DNA of 64,000 nt from Muraenolepis orangiensis (GCA_027704905.1 CM051002.1:16462475-16526474), one strand, 5' to 3'; shown: positions 35,800 to 64,000, counted from the first letter of the stretch. The notes: a model not told the origin generated them from the sequence alone. Numbers and translations: made by a program.

Positions 35800-36965
35800 C
35801 GACATGAACATGTCCCTGTCTATTGGAAAAGTTCTCTCTACTTTTAAGACTGCTGTGATAAAACCTCTACTCAATAAACCTGGCAAGCCTGGCCCCTTAA
35901 GTACTCAGGCTTAAGTACTCAGGCTATCGGCCCATCTCTAACCTTCCTTTCCTTTATAAAGTACTGGAATTAATTAGAACTAACTAAACCCTCAATCACC
36001 AGATGACCAACAACATATTTGAACCATTTCAGTAGGCCAGAGTGGTAACGATCTTGCAATCAAAGCTATGCAAGCTCCCTGCTAGTGCTGCTTGCCCTGC
36101 TCAGTGCCGTCGACACAATTAACTGCAGCATTCTTCTTGATCGTCCTGAGCACTATGGTGGCATCAAAGGCTCAGCTCATCTCTAGTTTTGATGTTATCA
36201 ACAAATAGAAGACAATTTGTTCTTTGTGAAGATTTAAAAATTCAAACACTGCAACCTAAGCTTTGGTCTTCCCCTGGTCCACAGGTCTTGGGGATATTAT
36301 TCACAGCTACGGATTTCGCTTTTACTGTTTTAACTTCAACACCCAAAACTACATTCCTATTGAATCAAAGGACTCCAGACGGTTGAATCTTGCCTGACTC
36401 AGCACCATCCTACCTGAAGGATCGTATTATTCCCCTCCATTCGTCAGGAGCTGGCCTGGTCAGGAGCTATCAATTCCAAAAGTTCAAAATAAATTATCAG
36501 GAAGCAGAGCGCTCTCTTTTCAAGGGTCGATAGTGTGTTAGTGAGCACTAGCTAAACATCGATGTTGGCTCTTCCTATCATTGTGAAGCAGAGCAACCAA
36601 GCATTGGATTGTTCACCCACTTATAGGGAAGGTGAGCTTGGTTTAGGCCGTTACCTTACTGATGATGTGTTACTGATGTTTCTACTGTGTTGTGATCATG
36701 ACTGGATGCCTGGCCACCCCGCGCGAACGCCAACAGCTTGCTCACTGGCCAGCATCTCATCACTACTTAGTTTCCATTTTTCTTTTATTGTATTTCAAAT
36801 GTTTGCTTGTAATACTTCTATGTATGTCAGTTGTGGCACCCATTTCACTCCTACCATCCCTGGAAGCAGGAGTCCCCCACTCTGCGTTCCTTCTCAAGGT
36901 TTCTTCCTTGATCATTATAGTTGTTTTTTCTGGCCCATTGGGGGGGCTAGCAGGGCTGGAAATTG
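35800..36965 (+). mobile_element. Decayed L2-like LINE copy
   Basis: Follows the copy at 14762-16490 in order with deletions and stops: the RT start (CTGCTGTGATAAAACCTCTA), the D-rich RT core remnants near 36080-36180, and a 3' region with CCCTGGAAGCAGGAGTCCCC and CTTCTCAAGGTTTCTTCCT. Confidence 0.8.
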
Positions 36966-37330
36966 CGACCGCTGTGGTGGCATATGCTCCCGAAATGTAA
37001 TCTGAAAATATAATTGGAAACATTTGTGCGAGTGCAAAAAACAGTTTTGCACCCCACTCCCCTCCCCCCCCCCTAGTATAGCTAGTTACCATGGCGGGTT
37101 TGTGAAGGTTGAAGGACAAATTTAAACGTCATACACCTGTCCCGTACCATGCCGCCTTACCCCCCCGGCTTTGTGACTACCTCCGCTATGCTGTGTTTGC
37201 ACCTTTTGACACAGAAGGAGAGGCGGCAACAAAGGCGCAACATTCCCACATTGACATTGGCTGTGTCTAAGCGGCTATAGAGACATACTGAGCCACCTCA
37301 ATCACACCAGTCATGGTGTGATTGATTGGG

Positions 37331-37339
37331 GGGGGGGGG

Positions 37340-37380
<41 letters not shown>
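37331..37380. repeat. G-tract and (GA)n
   Basis: A run of 12 G followed by about 40 bp of GA. Confidence 0.95.
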
Positions 37381-37383
<3 letters not shown>

Positions 37384-37548
37384 GGGCTGTGAGAGAGAGG
37401 TTACGAGGGTCAAATAAAAAGTGAGAGAGAAGGGTGTGAATATTCTCTCTCTGCTGGAAGCTGTCTGGCTGTGTGTGAAATGTAAACCATATGAGTGTCG
37501 GATCTGAAGGTGAAGGAATTCAGTCCCTGAGCCGGGCGCCAGGGAGGG

Positions 37549-47527
<9,979 letters not shown>

Positions 47528-47780
47528 CAGGACAGCTGGTCGCGCCTCCCGCCTTACACCCACGGGCAGGGCATCGCTCCAGGGTTGGCAGTCCAAGGAC
47601 AATGGTGATAATCCAGAGACGCTCTCCACGGACGGACAGAGAGGCGGGAAGTGTGAAAAATACTGGAGGGAGGACGAGAGATAAAGGAGGATTGTCCTAG
47701 GAGATGAGAGAGAGGAGAAGATAACTTCGCCTTTTACCCACGAGGAGAGGATGAGGAGTTGAAGAGAGGTGTGGTGAACA

Positions 47781-47795
47781 CAGGAGGGAGGGAGG

Positions 47796-47864
<69 letters not shown>
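47781..47864. repeat. (GGGA)n then (GA)n tract
   Basis: About 85 bp, about 255 bp upstream of the rspo4 start codon on the minus strand, so it would lie in its 5' untranslated region or promoter. Confidence 0.93.
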
Positions 47865-47867
<3 letters not shown>

Positions 47868-47969
47868 TTCCCCTCTGCCCCTGTCCTGGCACTATTTGGA
47901 AACATACTGTTTAAGTGCCACCTTAAAATTAGACCCAAACGATCTGCAATTATCCCTTTCCTCTGTTAA

Positions 47970-48410
47970 CTCTTTATGGGCTGGTTTAACTCTTTAAAAG
48001 GCTGATTTAACTCTTTATGGCCTGTTTTTAACCAGGTATGGCCTGTTTTTAACTATGTATAGCCTGTGTTTTAACTCTTTTTGGACTGGTTTAACTCTTT
48101 AAAAGGCTGTTTTATCTTTATGGCCTTTTTTCAGTCTTAATGGCCTATTTTTAACTCTATGTACGGGTTTAAGTATTTCTGTGTTTTCACTCTTTACGGG
48201 TTGTGATTTATCTCGGTGTTGACGTCGTTTTTAATTTGGATTGTGCTTTTACTCTTTATGGGCTGTTTCTACTTTGGATTGACCTTGTGTCAACTCGTTA
48301 TGGACTGGTTGAGCTCATTACGGATTGGTTTTGCTCTTTATGGACTGGTTCAGCTCTTTACGGACTGGTTTGACTACGATCATAACTCTTCGTGGACTGT
48401 TTGAACTATT
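47970..48410. repeat. Degenerate 20-25 bp tandem repeat
   Basis: Words such as TTTAACTCTTTATGGCCTG and GGACTGGTTTAACTCTTTA recur about 15 times with considerable drift. Confidence 0.8.
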
Positions 48411-48609
48411 TTGCTTCAGCAGATCTTTATTATCCATCGCTGTATGTTGGACTGTATTTTAACTCTTTGTGGACTGGGTATGTCTTGGGCCTTTTATCTC
48501 TTTCTTGGTCGAAGTGGTTCTAAGTGGTTCCACATTCTTGTTATTTTTCATCAAGTTTTCATACATGTTCATGTATGTTCTTTCTTTCTTTACATCTTGG
48601 CGTGAATAT

Positions 48610-49475
48610 CTTCAGGATAGTATTTCCTGAGCAGGACACAGGGAGGTGTAGTGATTGATTGAGGGTGTGAAAGTGACGTATTTGGGGGTCGTTGGGTGGC
48701 TTTACAGCGGAAGCAACCGATGTTCAGGATACCACAGGGATGTTAAAGCGGTCTTCACATCTGCTTTCTCTTACTCCCTCCCTTGTGTCTCTATCATAGT
48801 ATAGTATAGTATGTAAACAGTTTGGCTTTACCTAATCCAATAAAATATTCTCTAGGTCTCTATGCACATTGCATTGTCATCTTAACCATAAAACATACAG
48901 CACAAAATAAACTATGGTGACAGGATATGTGACGCAATGCCTTGCTACATCCACCACAAGACAGAAAATAATTGCGTTTGGATCAGCTATGGGTTTGTTA
49001 GTGGAAACAGAGGGTAGTATGGTGGCTTCCCTGGGACATTTAGTCTGTCAGAGTCATCCCAAGGCCACAAACAACAACCATTAACAGGTGTTTCCTAGCG
49101 AAGAGCCAGTGTCTAGTCACTGCCCTCTACTGGCCACAACACAGGTGGCTACAATAGTTCTCGTTCTATAAAGTGACAAGGAGAAGGGAATTTTGTTCAG
49201 ATGTCTCACTTCGTAATACAATTGGTTGAAGGACTTGAGATAATCATTAATACCACTTACCACTCCCAAAATGACATCCAAAGGGCCAACAACCTTGTGC
49301 TAGTAAAACTTGTCACAAATTGAGTGGTTATTGGGTCTGACCAACTTGTTACAATACAACTGGTACGGCATGAAAGCAGTGAGACGTGATAAAACATCCT
49401 CTGGGATTCTGTGGAAATTGTGTGGTAAAGGGACAATTATGAAAGCTGTCACCTCATTTAATGCATAAAAAAAAA
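48610..49475. other. No gene recognised
   Basis: Single-copy-looking sequence between the rspo4 upstream region and the chromodomain element. Confidence 0.4.
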
Positions 49476-49527
49476 AACACCGAGTGGGCGGGACTTCAAT
49501 TGAATATTGAAATCAGCTCAACCGAGA

Positions 49528-52155
49528 ACAAGTTATTTGCGGAGATGGCGGAGAAGTGTGAGTTCCACGTCGAGTCGGTGGCCTTCCTGGGGTACATAAT
49601 CGAGCCTGGACAGGTTCGGTCGGATCCAGACAAGATCAAGGCAGTGGCTGAGTGGCCGACGCCTACATCCCGGAAACAACTCCAGCGGTTCCTCGGTTTT
49701 GCGAACTTTTACCGTAGGTTCATCCAAAGTTCTAGTAGCGTCGCAGCTCCGCTTACCCGGCTCACTTCCACCCTCTCTCCGTTCTCCTGGCCTCCCGAGG
49801 CGGGTGTGGCTTTTGCGCACCTCAAGCGTCCGGATCCGGCAAATCAGTTCTTGGTGGAGGTGGACGCATCTGACTCCGGCGTTGGGGCTATCCTATCTCA
49901 ACGTTCCGTTGGGGACCGGAAGACGCATCCCTGTGCCTTCTTCTCTAAATGGCTGTCATCCGCGGAGCGAAACTACCAACGACGTTGGGAATCGGGAGCT
50001 CTTGGCAGTGGTCCTGGCCTTGGAGGAGTGGAGGCACTGGCTGGAGGGGGCGGAACAACCGTTCGTGGTCTGGACACAAAAATGGCCTACCTTCGCTCCG
50101 CCAGACGGCTCAACTCTCGACAGGCACGGTGGGCGTTGTTCCTGGGGAGGTTAAACTTTACCCTCACCTACCGCCCTGGATGTCGAAACATCAAACCAGA
50201 TTCCCTCTCTCGCCAGTGGGACGCCGAGAGGGACCTCGCCAAGCCAGAGCCATCCTTCCTCCGGTTTGCGTAATAGGGGTGGTCACGTGGGAGATCGAGG
50301 GGCTCGTCCGGGCGGCTCAGCGTTCCCATCCGGATCCAGGTAACGGCCCCGCTAACCGTCTGTTTGTGCCCGATCCAGTTAAGTCCCAGGTGCTTCAGTG
50401 GGCTCATTCCTCCCGACTCACATGCCATCCCGGCTATGCTTGGACCCTGTCCTTCCTCAGGCGGAGCTTCTGGTGGCCTTCCATCTCCCGGGACACCCAG
50501 GCCTTTGTGACGGCCTGCACCGTCTGTGTGCGCAGCAAGGCCTACATCGACCTCCTGCGGGGTTGCTGCATCCGCTGCCTATCCCTCGCCGGTCTTGGTC
50601 ACACATCGCGGTGGATTTCGTCACCGGCCTCCCTCCGTCGTCAGGTAACACCACTATTTTGACGATCGATTTTCGAAGGCGGTTCATTTTCTGCCGCTCC
50701 CCAAGCTTCCCTCTGCCAGGGAGACGGCGGACCTCCTGGTACTCCAGGTTTTTCGGCTCCACGGGATTCCCTTGGACATAGTGTCCGACCGGGGTCCACA
50801 GTTCGCGTCCCAGCTGTGGAGGGCGTTCTGCCAGGCTCTGGGTGCCACTGCCAGCCTCTCCTCCGGGTACCATCCCCAATCCAATGGGCAAACGGAGAGA
50901 GCAAACCAGGACCTGGAAGCGGCCCTCCGCTGCATCGGCGCGCGCCACCCGTCTTCCTGGAGTTCCCACCTTCCGTGGGTGGAATACGCACACAACTCCC
51001 TCACCAGCGCCGCCACAGGGATGTCGCCGTTCCAGGCATCACTGGGTTACCAGCCGCCCCTCTTTCCCGCTCAGGAGGAGATTGCGGTGACGTCGGTGCG
51101 AGACCACCTCCAGCGCCGGATTTGGAGGACCGCTCGTTCTGCTCTCCTTCGCACAGCGGATCGGAATCAGCGTCTGGCGGACCGCCGGAGGGTTCCGGCG
51201 CCCGTCTATCGACCTGGACAGCAGGTATGGCTCTCCTCCCGTGACCTGCCACTACAGGTCCAGTCCCGGAAGTTAGCACCTCGGTACGTGGGTCCATACA
51301 CAGTGGACAAGGTCATTAACCCGGTCTCTGTGAGGTTGAGATTGCCTCCAGCTCTGAAGGTTCATCCCACCTTTCATGTCTCCCTGCTAAAACCCATCTC
51401 TTCCAGTCCCTTGTGTCCTCCCACCGCACCCCCCTCCCCCCCCCAGGATCATCGACGACCATCCCGCCTACACGGTGAAAACTATTCTGGACATTCGTCG
51501 CCGTGGCCGGGGTTTCCAGTACCTGGTGGACTGGGAAGGGTACAGCCCAGAGGAGCGGAGTTGGATCCCGCGGCGGAACATCTTAGATCCATCCCTCATC
51601 CGCGACTTTCATCGGGAGCATCCCAACAAGCTGAGTGGGGCACCAGGAGGCACCCATTGAGGGGGGGGGGGTACTGTCACGGTTACGGTGCTTGACAGGG
51701 GGCGTGGCCAAGCCACGTGCGCTGGCGGCGCACACACACATCTGTCAACTATTACCGTGGCTGATTACCAATTACCTCACCTGGGTCTACATATACCGCG
51801 GCGTCACTTGGGCACGTTGCTCGTTCGTACTTCGTGTAAGCTCAGATTACAAGTCTCCGGTTAAGCTCTTACCTGTTTTCCGCCTGTCTACTACCCGTCG
51901 GTACTACGCACCTCGACCTCCCGGTATCCAGACTCCTCGCCTGTCCCTGATCTTCCGCCTGTCGGTACTACGCACCTCGACCTCCCGGTATCCAGACTCC
52001 TCGCCTGTCCCTGATCATCCGCCAGTCTACCCCCTGTCTGTACTACGAACCTCGACCTCCCAGTATTCCGACCTCTTGCCTGTCCTTGACCATTCCATGT
52101 GCTCCCCTCTCTCTGGTCTGCGTTCGGGGTCCAACCCACACTCTGTATTGTGACA
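49528..52155 (+). mobile_element. Chromodomain Ty3/Gypsy element, 5'-truncated and broken
   Basis: Starts in the reverse transcriptase thumb (CEFHVESVAFLGYIIEPGQV). It continues through RNase H (VEVDASDSGVGAILSQ; ELLAVVLALEEWRHW in another frame), an integrase zinc-binding region, the integrase core (AVDFVTGLP, VSDRGPQFASQL, HPQSNGQTERANQDLEAALR) and a C-terminal chromodomain (FQYLVDWEGYSPEERSWIPR), ending at 51660. At least four frame changes split it (near 49990, 50090, 50580 and 51430), so it is not functional. A G-rich polypurine tract (51659-51671) and a 481-bp 3' LTR follow. The chromodomain targets integration in this lineage (fish sushi-type, by family knowledge). No 5' LTR, gag or protease is present. 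Confidence 0.93.
51675..52155 (+). repeat. 3' LTR of the chromodomain Gypsy element
   Basis: Starts TGTCACGGTTACGGTG, ends TTGTGACA. Same family as the solo LTR at 17826-19146, with about three copies of the GACCTCCCGGTATCCAGACT tandem block against about five there. Confidence 0.92.
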
Positions 52156-52159
52156 GAAC

Positions 52160-54400
52160 CTTGATACCTGGAAGCGGCCCCGACCCACAGGTTGGGGAAA
52201 CCCTGCTAAGGAGCGACTCTGACAGGGATGGTAGTTTGAAAACCGGGAACAAAGAGACATACAGCAGGATCTCACATCTCAAGATCAACAGCCCAGGCAC
52301 GTGTCAAGTACAAGTTGAAAGTCGTCTTTTATTGCACAATAAAAGATCACACATATAAAGTTGTGATGATATTGGTCCACATGGGGGGGGGGGGGGCGGG
52401 AGGGTCAGAGCTAGAGCTAGCTACAGAGCTAGCTACAAACAGAAAAATAAAACGGAACAACCCACCACACAACAGTTTTGATTCACCATCGGAGGTTGTA
52501 CGTCTGGATCAACCAGGTATCGTGTTAGCGTCGTGTAGCAGTGCTGCTGGGTCAACGTTACTAGCGGCTAGCGGTTAGCGGAACGGTTCGGATGAGGTGG
52601 TTTACAAACGGACATGAACTCAACTTGATACTGACATTTTCTGAAAGTTATAGTTCCACCGTTTGTGGTGTGTTGGTGGCAAGTTTGGCAAGTGTTTTTT
52701 TATTCGTTCTCTCGGGAATACCATCCTACAGTTTGGTACGCGTGTCATACATGCTCTGTTTGGCTCTTTAAACCTTTTAACTTGTTGTTCCTGCTATGAA
52801 AAGTGACCCGTCTGTTTCTACTGTTAATACCTTTACGGCACCTTCTCGATGACGCTCGTTGCCTCAATGAGACGACGAGTTCACTTGAAACCTAAATAAA
52901 TGTGTTAAAAGTGTATCCAAGCTGTTTCTGGACCGGAGTGTTACACCTTTGGTACTTTTGGAGGGGGTAAATAATAGGATAAATATTAGGCCTATATACA
53001 AGAAAAAAATATTCAGAAGACCGGTTGTTTCTCCTGCACACGATTTGGGGGTTGGATCTTTCTCAGGTACCGCCCACTACTAGTAATTATCTTTAGAAGG
53101 GTTAGCCCTGGGTCCTGGCAGTTTTGGATCAGCAATTAATCAGTTAGGGAAAAAAAAAGGTTAAAAATATCTCTAAATATATCCACATGATGTGCATACA
53201 ATTACAAAAACAAGCTTGATTTGATTAATCTTGTCTGATAATTTTGTCAAAATCTAGTTCCGCCCTTGGGCGATTGTGACACGAGTTTAGTTAATCATTT
53301 TGACTGCTTCTCAGAACATGTAACGAGGATCAGTAAAACATTAGCAGACTTTATCTGCAATATTGAGCTTTTAAAATCGTATTTGTGACCAGATAATAAT
53401 CATCTGCATTACTTTGAGTTGAGGCTGAAGTGACCTTAAGTGTCGTTTATAAAAGGAGTTACAAGGGAAGAGCCAACAGCCAACACAGCCAAGACAAATA
53501 AAAATGATAATATCAATACATGGCATAACAGGACTGAACATTACTAGAAAATTGCTGTAACAAACTGCACCTGTGAACGTTATTCAAGTTGTTTTTACCC
53601 CCAGAGCAAACCAGTAACTGAACATTGGGTGCAGTGAGCTGCAGTGGGCTGTGGAATTATGGGTGATGGAGTCTGCTCAAAACATAGAACAAGAAATGAC
53701 CTGTATTATAATAATCCTTTCACACTTTTTCTCACATGGTTGCCTCATCTGCTGACATTTAGACACACTCAAATTCACAAGTAGTGTGTATAATACGTAT
53801 GCGTTGCCAAGCTAGATGCTACAAGAGAAAAGACCTGGGTTGGTCATAAACAAACAAACTGCAGCGATGACATCATCTGCAGACAGTGAGATGCCACCTC
53901 CCAGCAGCAGGGGGAGCCACTGTGCTGCTGCCAGGCCGGTACACAGACTGTAACAGCGACTAAAGGGGCGTTCGGAGGCACTGCAGTTTCATGTTCTCCT
54001 TCTTTGTGCTTCAAGGCCGATTTATTAGAATTCCGGATAAAACTTTAAAAAGGCAACGTGAGCAACACAATTGTCTGTGAACGAGACTTGGGGTATCAGA
54101 ATACTACCGGGTCACTTCTACAGGGTACACGGACCGGTACCGCCCATGAACAAGGCTGTGTATGCATACACCTGACGAGTAAACTCGGGATCAACTAAAC
54201 TAAATAAAGTCTTGATATAATAACTTCCAATATGGAGACGTAACGTGGCTATATAAAGCTAGCTAAATAAGGCATGTGACGTGCAGTATATGAAACAAAC
54301 CGAAGAAACAAAAATTATATTTGGTGAAAATTTGGCAAAGCAAAAAATAAAAATAAAAGATTAAGTTTACAATAAATAATATGTAGCCACAATATTGTGA
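52160..54400. other. No gene recognised
   Basis: A G-run at 52384-52397 and scattered AT-rich stretches; no exon or known repeat that I can support. Confidence 0.4.
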
Positions 54401-54404
54401 CAAG

Positions 54405-54482
54405 GCAACAATAATTGTGTCTTTTTTTTTTTTTTTTGAAGGTGTCCTTCGGGGGCCAGAAAGAGATCAAATACACAGCTCC

Positions 54483-54514
<32 letters not shown>

Positions 54515-56190
54515 GTCCAGGACAAAACGGTGTGTGTGCGCATGCAAGCACTCGAACACAAGACAGGCTCGCAGACACGCAGCCAAACAAACAAAAAATA
54601 AAAGGAGGGGGGGGGGGGGGGGAACAGACAGCACATTGACAGGTAAACATTCATCAAAATATACTGTGCAAAAATGTTTTCATTTACAGGTAACGGAAAG
54701 GGGCAAAACAGGCCGAACAACACTGACGTTCACCCCTCCTCCCAGATACCTACCCTGTCATGAGAGAGCGAACGAAGCCCGTGATTTGCATCTTCTTAAA
54801 ATGTACAGAGTAGAGTGTTGTGTGAGTCCCAAATGCAGGACAAGGTGGTTCCCTCAGGAACACACTACGTCAAAACCGTCCGTCGCTCAGCAGAGAACCA
54901 AGACCGCCCAGTGACGCACAGTGAATGAGGAGCATTTAGAAAGCGGTATACAGCCATGGATGTAGTGACGCCTTTCGTCTTGTGCGCTGATATGGGGGGG
55001 GGGGGAACACTGGGGGAGATTCATTATTACGACGCTCTTATTACGACGCTCTTCTTCTCCCTCCTCTTTCGCTCTCTCTCTCCCTGTCCATTGGCTTCTT
55101 ACACTCTTCCCTTAGAGACAAACGGCTTGAAAACTAAACGGACGCAACGGATCTCCTTAACAAACGATACAGACGGGGAAATACAACGATGTCTTTTGAC
55201 AACTCGTTCGATCTCTAGCCCCCACCGACCAATAGAACCACTTCTACTGGGTCCGCCCCTTACTCCTACCCCCCTCCCCGCCCCCCAGGGACTGCTTATT
55301 AGACAGTATGTGATGACGGACAGCACTGTGGACCGCCCCGTGTTGCCGTTCAAACAGGAGGTACATGTATGTAAATGTGTGATTAGGGCCTGGTTACAGG
55401 ACCACCAGGGGCTCAAAGTGACTGTGTTGCAAACAATTGCCATAAACAACTTTAGACAAACATCTCACAAAAAAAAAGAAAGATAAAAGCCGCTTCATCT
55501 CAGGATTGTTCTCAGCTCCTATCTCTGATTAAACCATACCAGGTAGTTTACGGAGTCATATTTTATAGTTTGGTAGTTTGGTTTCGTCCTGGTTCTCCAT
55601 ATCTTCTGAACGCGGCCATACAGCAGCAGCAAGGTGGTTTCAAAAGAACATTGTGAAAGTGAAACTAAAGTGAAATCTGGGTGACCGGCAGACGGCTTGG
55701 TTTAACGCAAGATACAACATTCATGCCCGGGATGATTTCATCCAACTTGAAGCATTCTAACACTGATACAACATGACCCTACAAATACATAATCATTATC
55801 AAATGATCATCAATCCCAATGTTAACATTGATAGTGTCTGGGAAATGAAAAGGGGACAAATTCAAAAGGTTTAAGTTACATGACCGGAATATTTGGGAAC
55901 TGATTAAATTGATGCAGTCTCCATGGTGTCGTTTTCAGAACAAATGAGAACACTAAATCATGGTATTGGCCACCGACCAACCAATAAAAACACTCAAAGT
56001 CTCAGTCACATGACCTGGAGGTCCTTAGCTCCTGCCACTCAAATAAAACCCACTGCTGGTTCAACTTGTTTCTTAGGCGACCGGCGTGCGGAGGGTAAAG
56101 TGAGCATCAAGAACGCTCTCTCGCTCTCTCTGTGTTCTGCAGCCCTACTCAGACAGGTTTAGCTCCTACAAGGTGACTCATAGCATCTAC
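54405..56190. other. No gene recognised; homopolymers
   Basis: A T-run at 54422-54437, (TAA)n at 54489-54513, and G-runs at 54606-54622 and 54993-55005. Frames such as 54956-55486 lack recognisable homology. Confidence 0.4.
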
Positions 56191-56224
56191 AGGTCTCTAT
56201 AGGTTGTCTATAGGTACTCTTTAC

Positions 56225-56810
56225 AAAGTAATGTGTGCAAGATGTCTACTCTCTACCCGTCTCTGTATCCACTGTCTAACCACTACTTGTTTCTTATTGA
56301 CCCGTCTCTGTACCGTCTGACCCCTTGGGGCGGCAGTAGCTCAGGAGGTAGAGCGGTCGCCTGACAACCGGAAGGTTGCTGGTTGGATTCCCCCGGGCTC
56401 CCCCTAGCCAAGTGTCGAGGTGTCCCTGAGCAAGACACCCTAACCCTAACTGCTCCCGATGTGCTGGCTGTCGTCTTGCATGGCTGACTCTGCAGTCGGT
56501 GTATGAATTGGTGAACGTGAGGCTTCACTTGTAAAGCGCTTTGAGTGGCCACACTGGTTAGAAAAGCGCTATATAAATGTCTATTTAGTTGCTCCTTAAT
56601 GACCTCTCTAACCCCTACCTGCTGCTTAATGACCTGTCTCCGTATTCACTGTCTAACCCCTACCTGCTCCTTGATGACCTGTCTCCGTATTCACTGTCTA
56701 ACCCCTCGCAGCTTGTTATTGACCTATCTCTGTATTCACTGTCTAACCCTTACCTGCTCCTTAATGAGCTGTCTATGTATTACTGTCTAACCTCTAGGTG
56801 CTATTGACTA
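56225..56810. repeat. About 45-bp minisatellite interrupted by a V-SINE
   Basis: Units built on GACCTGTCTCCGTATTCACT, GTCTAACCCCTACCTGCT and CCTTAAT occur on both sides of the SINE at 56333-56588. Confidence 0.88.
56333..56588 (+). mobile_element. V-SINE-type tRNA-derived SINE
   Basis: Begins GGCGGCAGTAGCTCAGGAGG with a tRNA-like head, then GAGCAAGACACCCTAACCC and the tail GTAAAGCGCTTTGAGTGGCC, ending near ATATAAATGTCTATTTA. Same family as 14492-14762. Confidence 0.92.
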
Positions 56811-57384
56811 TGTCATATTCCTATGTGTATTTGTAAATATTCCAAGATATTCCTTCACCCTGCGGTACCAACATCGTCTGAGTAGGGCCACATGCTTGAG
56901 ATCCCAACCAACAATCCCGGTCCCCCATGTTTGTGTTGAAGCTCAGCGTCCCACCGCCGTGTGCACGGTTAGAACCTTCTAACCTCCCATCCTAAGTAGA
57001 TCAACAAGACAGCAGCTCACGTCAATACGAAACACACCGATACTGAACAGCTCTCCTCCGCTAGGGGATGGGAGGTGGAGGAGTCTGGTTAGTCTCTGCA
57101 CCAGGAGAAAGACTTAACAGACCATTTGTTTTTCAGTGGGAGCTAGAGAGAGGTGGGGGTGGGGGGGGGGGGTATTTATAGGTATACAAACATGTCATAT
57201 AGAATCATACTTAGTCCTCGTGGTCATCGTTATAAAGTCTTTACATAAACATTGACGGACACAACACAAACTCTACACTGCAGTCAAGGAGGAGCGCCAA
57301 GGGAGGAGGAGGTGGTGAGGGTGTGGAGGAGGAATCAATCGCCTTGGACTCCTTCGTTCGTTTGTTACTCCCTTCTGTCCTCCG
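56811..57384. other. Region downstream of the chd6 stop codon
   Basis: Presumably holds the chd6 3' untranslated region on the minus strand. No AATAAA was located with confidence. It includes a G-rich tract at 57151-57172. Confidence 0.45.
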
Positions 57385-62929
<5,545 letters not shown>

Positions 62930-63119
62930 CTGACAGGAAATCAAACATCAACCTGATCACGATTTGCTCTCTACTGGGATTACTAATATGGATTTCAGTC
63001 TTGGTTTGTTAACTACAACTTAATTTTTTTTCTACAACTACAACTTTATTAAATACAAAATAAAAATAAATGCAAAAGACATCACTGGTTTTTGGTAGTG
63101 TTGTTTGCGTTTTGGCGCA

Positions 63120-63745
63120 AAAAAAGCGGACTCAATTATTCAGCTATCATCTTCACTGTCATCTCCGGCCCATCATCCATGAAACAAGTGCCACATCAAA
63201 CAAACATGCAAGACCTCCTTCTACCACCTCAGAAATATCGCTAAACTCCGCCTCACACTCAGTCTATCAGATGCTGAAAAGCTTGTCCACGCCTTTGTCT
63301 CCTCCAGGCTAGACTATTGTAACGCACTTCTCATTGGGATTCCTGCCAAGAACATCCAGAAGCTGCAATACATCCAGAACAGCGCTGCTAGGATCCTGAT
63401 GAGAGTGCGGAAGTATGAGCACATCACGCCCATACTCAAATCATTGCACTGGCTCCCGGTCTCACTCAGGATTGACTACAAAATCCCCCTCTTCACCTAT
63501 CAGTGCATTCATGGAAATGCTCCCTCATACATCAAAGAACTTCTCACCCCACTAACCTCCACGAGGAGCCTACGCTCTGAAAAGGCAAACCTTCTCCTTC
63601 CCCCCAGGACCAAACTGAAAACCATGGGAGACCGAGCCTTCTGCTCCGCTGCTCCGAGACTGAATGCCCTCCCAAACCAGCTGAGGACACCACAGACTGT
63701 GGATGTTTTTAAAAAAAGGCCTAAAAACACATCATTTTAGAATAG
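63120..63745 (+). mobile_element. LINE ORF2 3' fragment in a chd6 intron
   Basis: Encodes the typical C-terminal end of an L2/CR1-type ORF2 (HITPILKSLHWLPVSLRIDY, IHGNAPSYIKELLTPL, GDRAFCSAAPRLNALPNQLR), ending at 63740. The upstream part, 63200-63395, is in broken frames. Antisense to chd6. Related to, but clearly diverged from, the copy ending at 16068. Confidence 0.85.
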
Positions 63746-64000
63746 CTTTTCACTAAATTTTTAAAAAACCCCACTTGTTGCCATGCCGGCGTAAACGTCG
63801 CTGCTTTTATTCTGTTGTTTCATTTAAACCATTTTTACTCTGTAGCAGTTTGAGTTTTGCCCACGCAAATTAAAAGTGCATTATAAATATCATTTGTTTG
63901 TTGACAAGATCAGTCAAGTTAACAGCTAGAAGTTTATCAGCAAGTTTATTGACACCTAATATTCTATTAAGTAGAAGTTTCTTGATATTTCAGGTTAGGT
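63746..64000. other. chd6 intron sequence, no feature seen
   Basis: AT-rich; may include the untranslated tail of the LINE fragment. Confidence 0.4.

Noticed and set aside
54417..55486. Two plus-strand frames of 165 and 176 codons
   Set aside because: Composition resembles non-coding sequence, homopolymers lie inside, and there is no homology that I can name.

Overview
The window is vertebrate nuclear DNA, most likely from a ray-finned (teleost) fish. Two multi-exon host genes can be read on the minus strand: most of an R-spondin 4 gene (rspo4, about 37.5-47.5 kb) and the last six coding exons of a class III CHD chromatin remodeller, CHD6 (about 57.4-62.9 kb, running off the right edge towards its 5' end). 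A third, weaker host-like locus on the plus strand (21.5-23.05 kb) carries exons resembling the C-terminal part of the multi-copy fish SAMD3-like protein family. The repeat content (V-SINE-type tRNA-derived SINEs, L2-like LINEs, chromodomain Ty3/Gypsy elements, hAT and Harbinger-like non-autonomous DNA elements) fits a teleost. The very high density of long (CA)n, (CT)n and complex minisatellites recalls genomes such as those of codfishes, but that assignment is a guess.

Layout. 0-1.3 kb: simple repeats. 1.3-7.75 kb: a hAT-like element with an 8-bp target duplication; it carries a 36-37 bp minisatellite, and inside that a very young Ty3/Gypsy element with identical 181-bp LTRs, a 5-bp target duplication and a tRNA-Ser-type primer site. 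7.96-9.05 kb: an element with terminal inverted repeats. 10.1-11.2 kb: a LINE 3' end split by a 503-bp hAT-like element; an uninterrupted relative lies at 40.6-41.1 kb. 11.24-12.08 kb: a retroelement-like fragment flanked by 38-bp direct repeats. 14.26-21.02 kb: one 29-bp-unit minisatellite of under 1 kb, blown up to 6.8 kb by four separate insertions, two of which contain further insertions. 23-32.6 kb: mostly microsatellites. 33-37 kb: decayed L2 copies and a partial MITE. 37.5-47.5 kb: rspo4. 49.5-52.2 kb: a 5'-truncated, frameshifted chromodomain Gypsy element with its 3' LTR. 56.2-56.8 kb: a V-SINE in a minisatellite. 57.4-62.9 kb: chd6. 63.1-63.75 kb: a LINE fragment in a chd6 intron.

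The two recognised genes act in separate pathways (secreted Wnt potentiator; nuclear chromatin remodeller), and nothing in the sequence links their regulation. I found no prokaryotic-type system, CRISPR array or functional RNA gene. The most notable things are the nested transposon insertions with readable target-site duplications, the near-intact young Gypsy element, the complete second BRK domain in fish chd6, and a few unexplained perfect or near-perfect hairpins.
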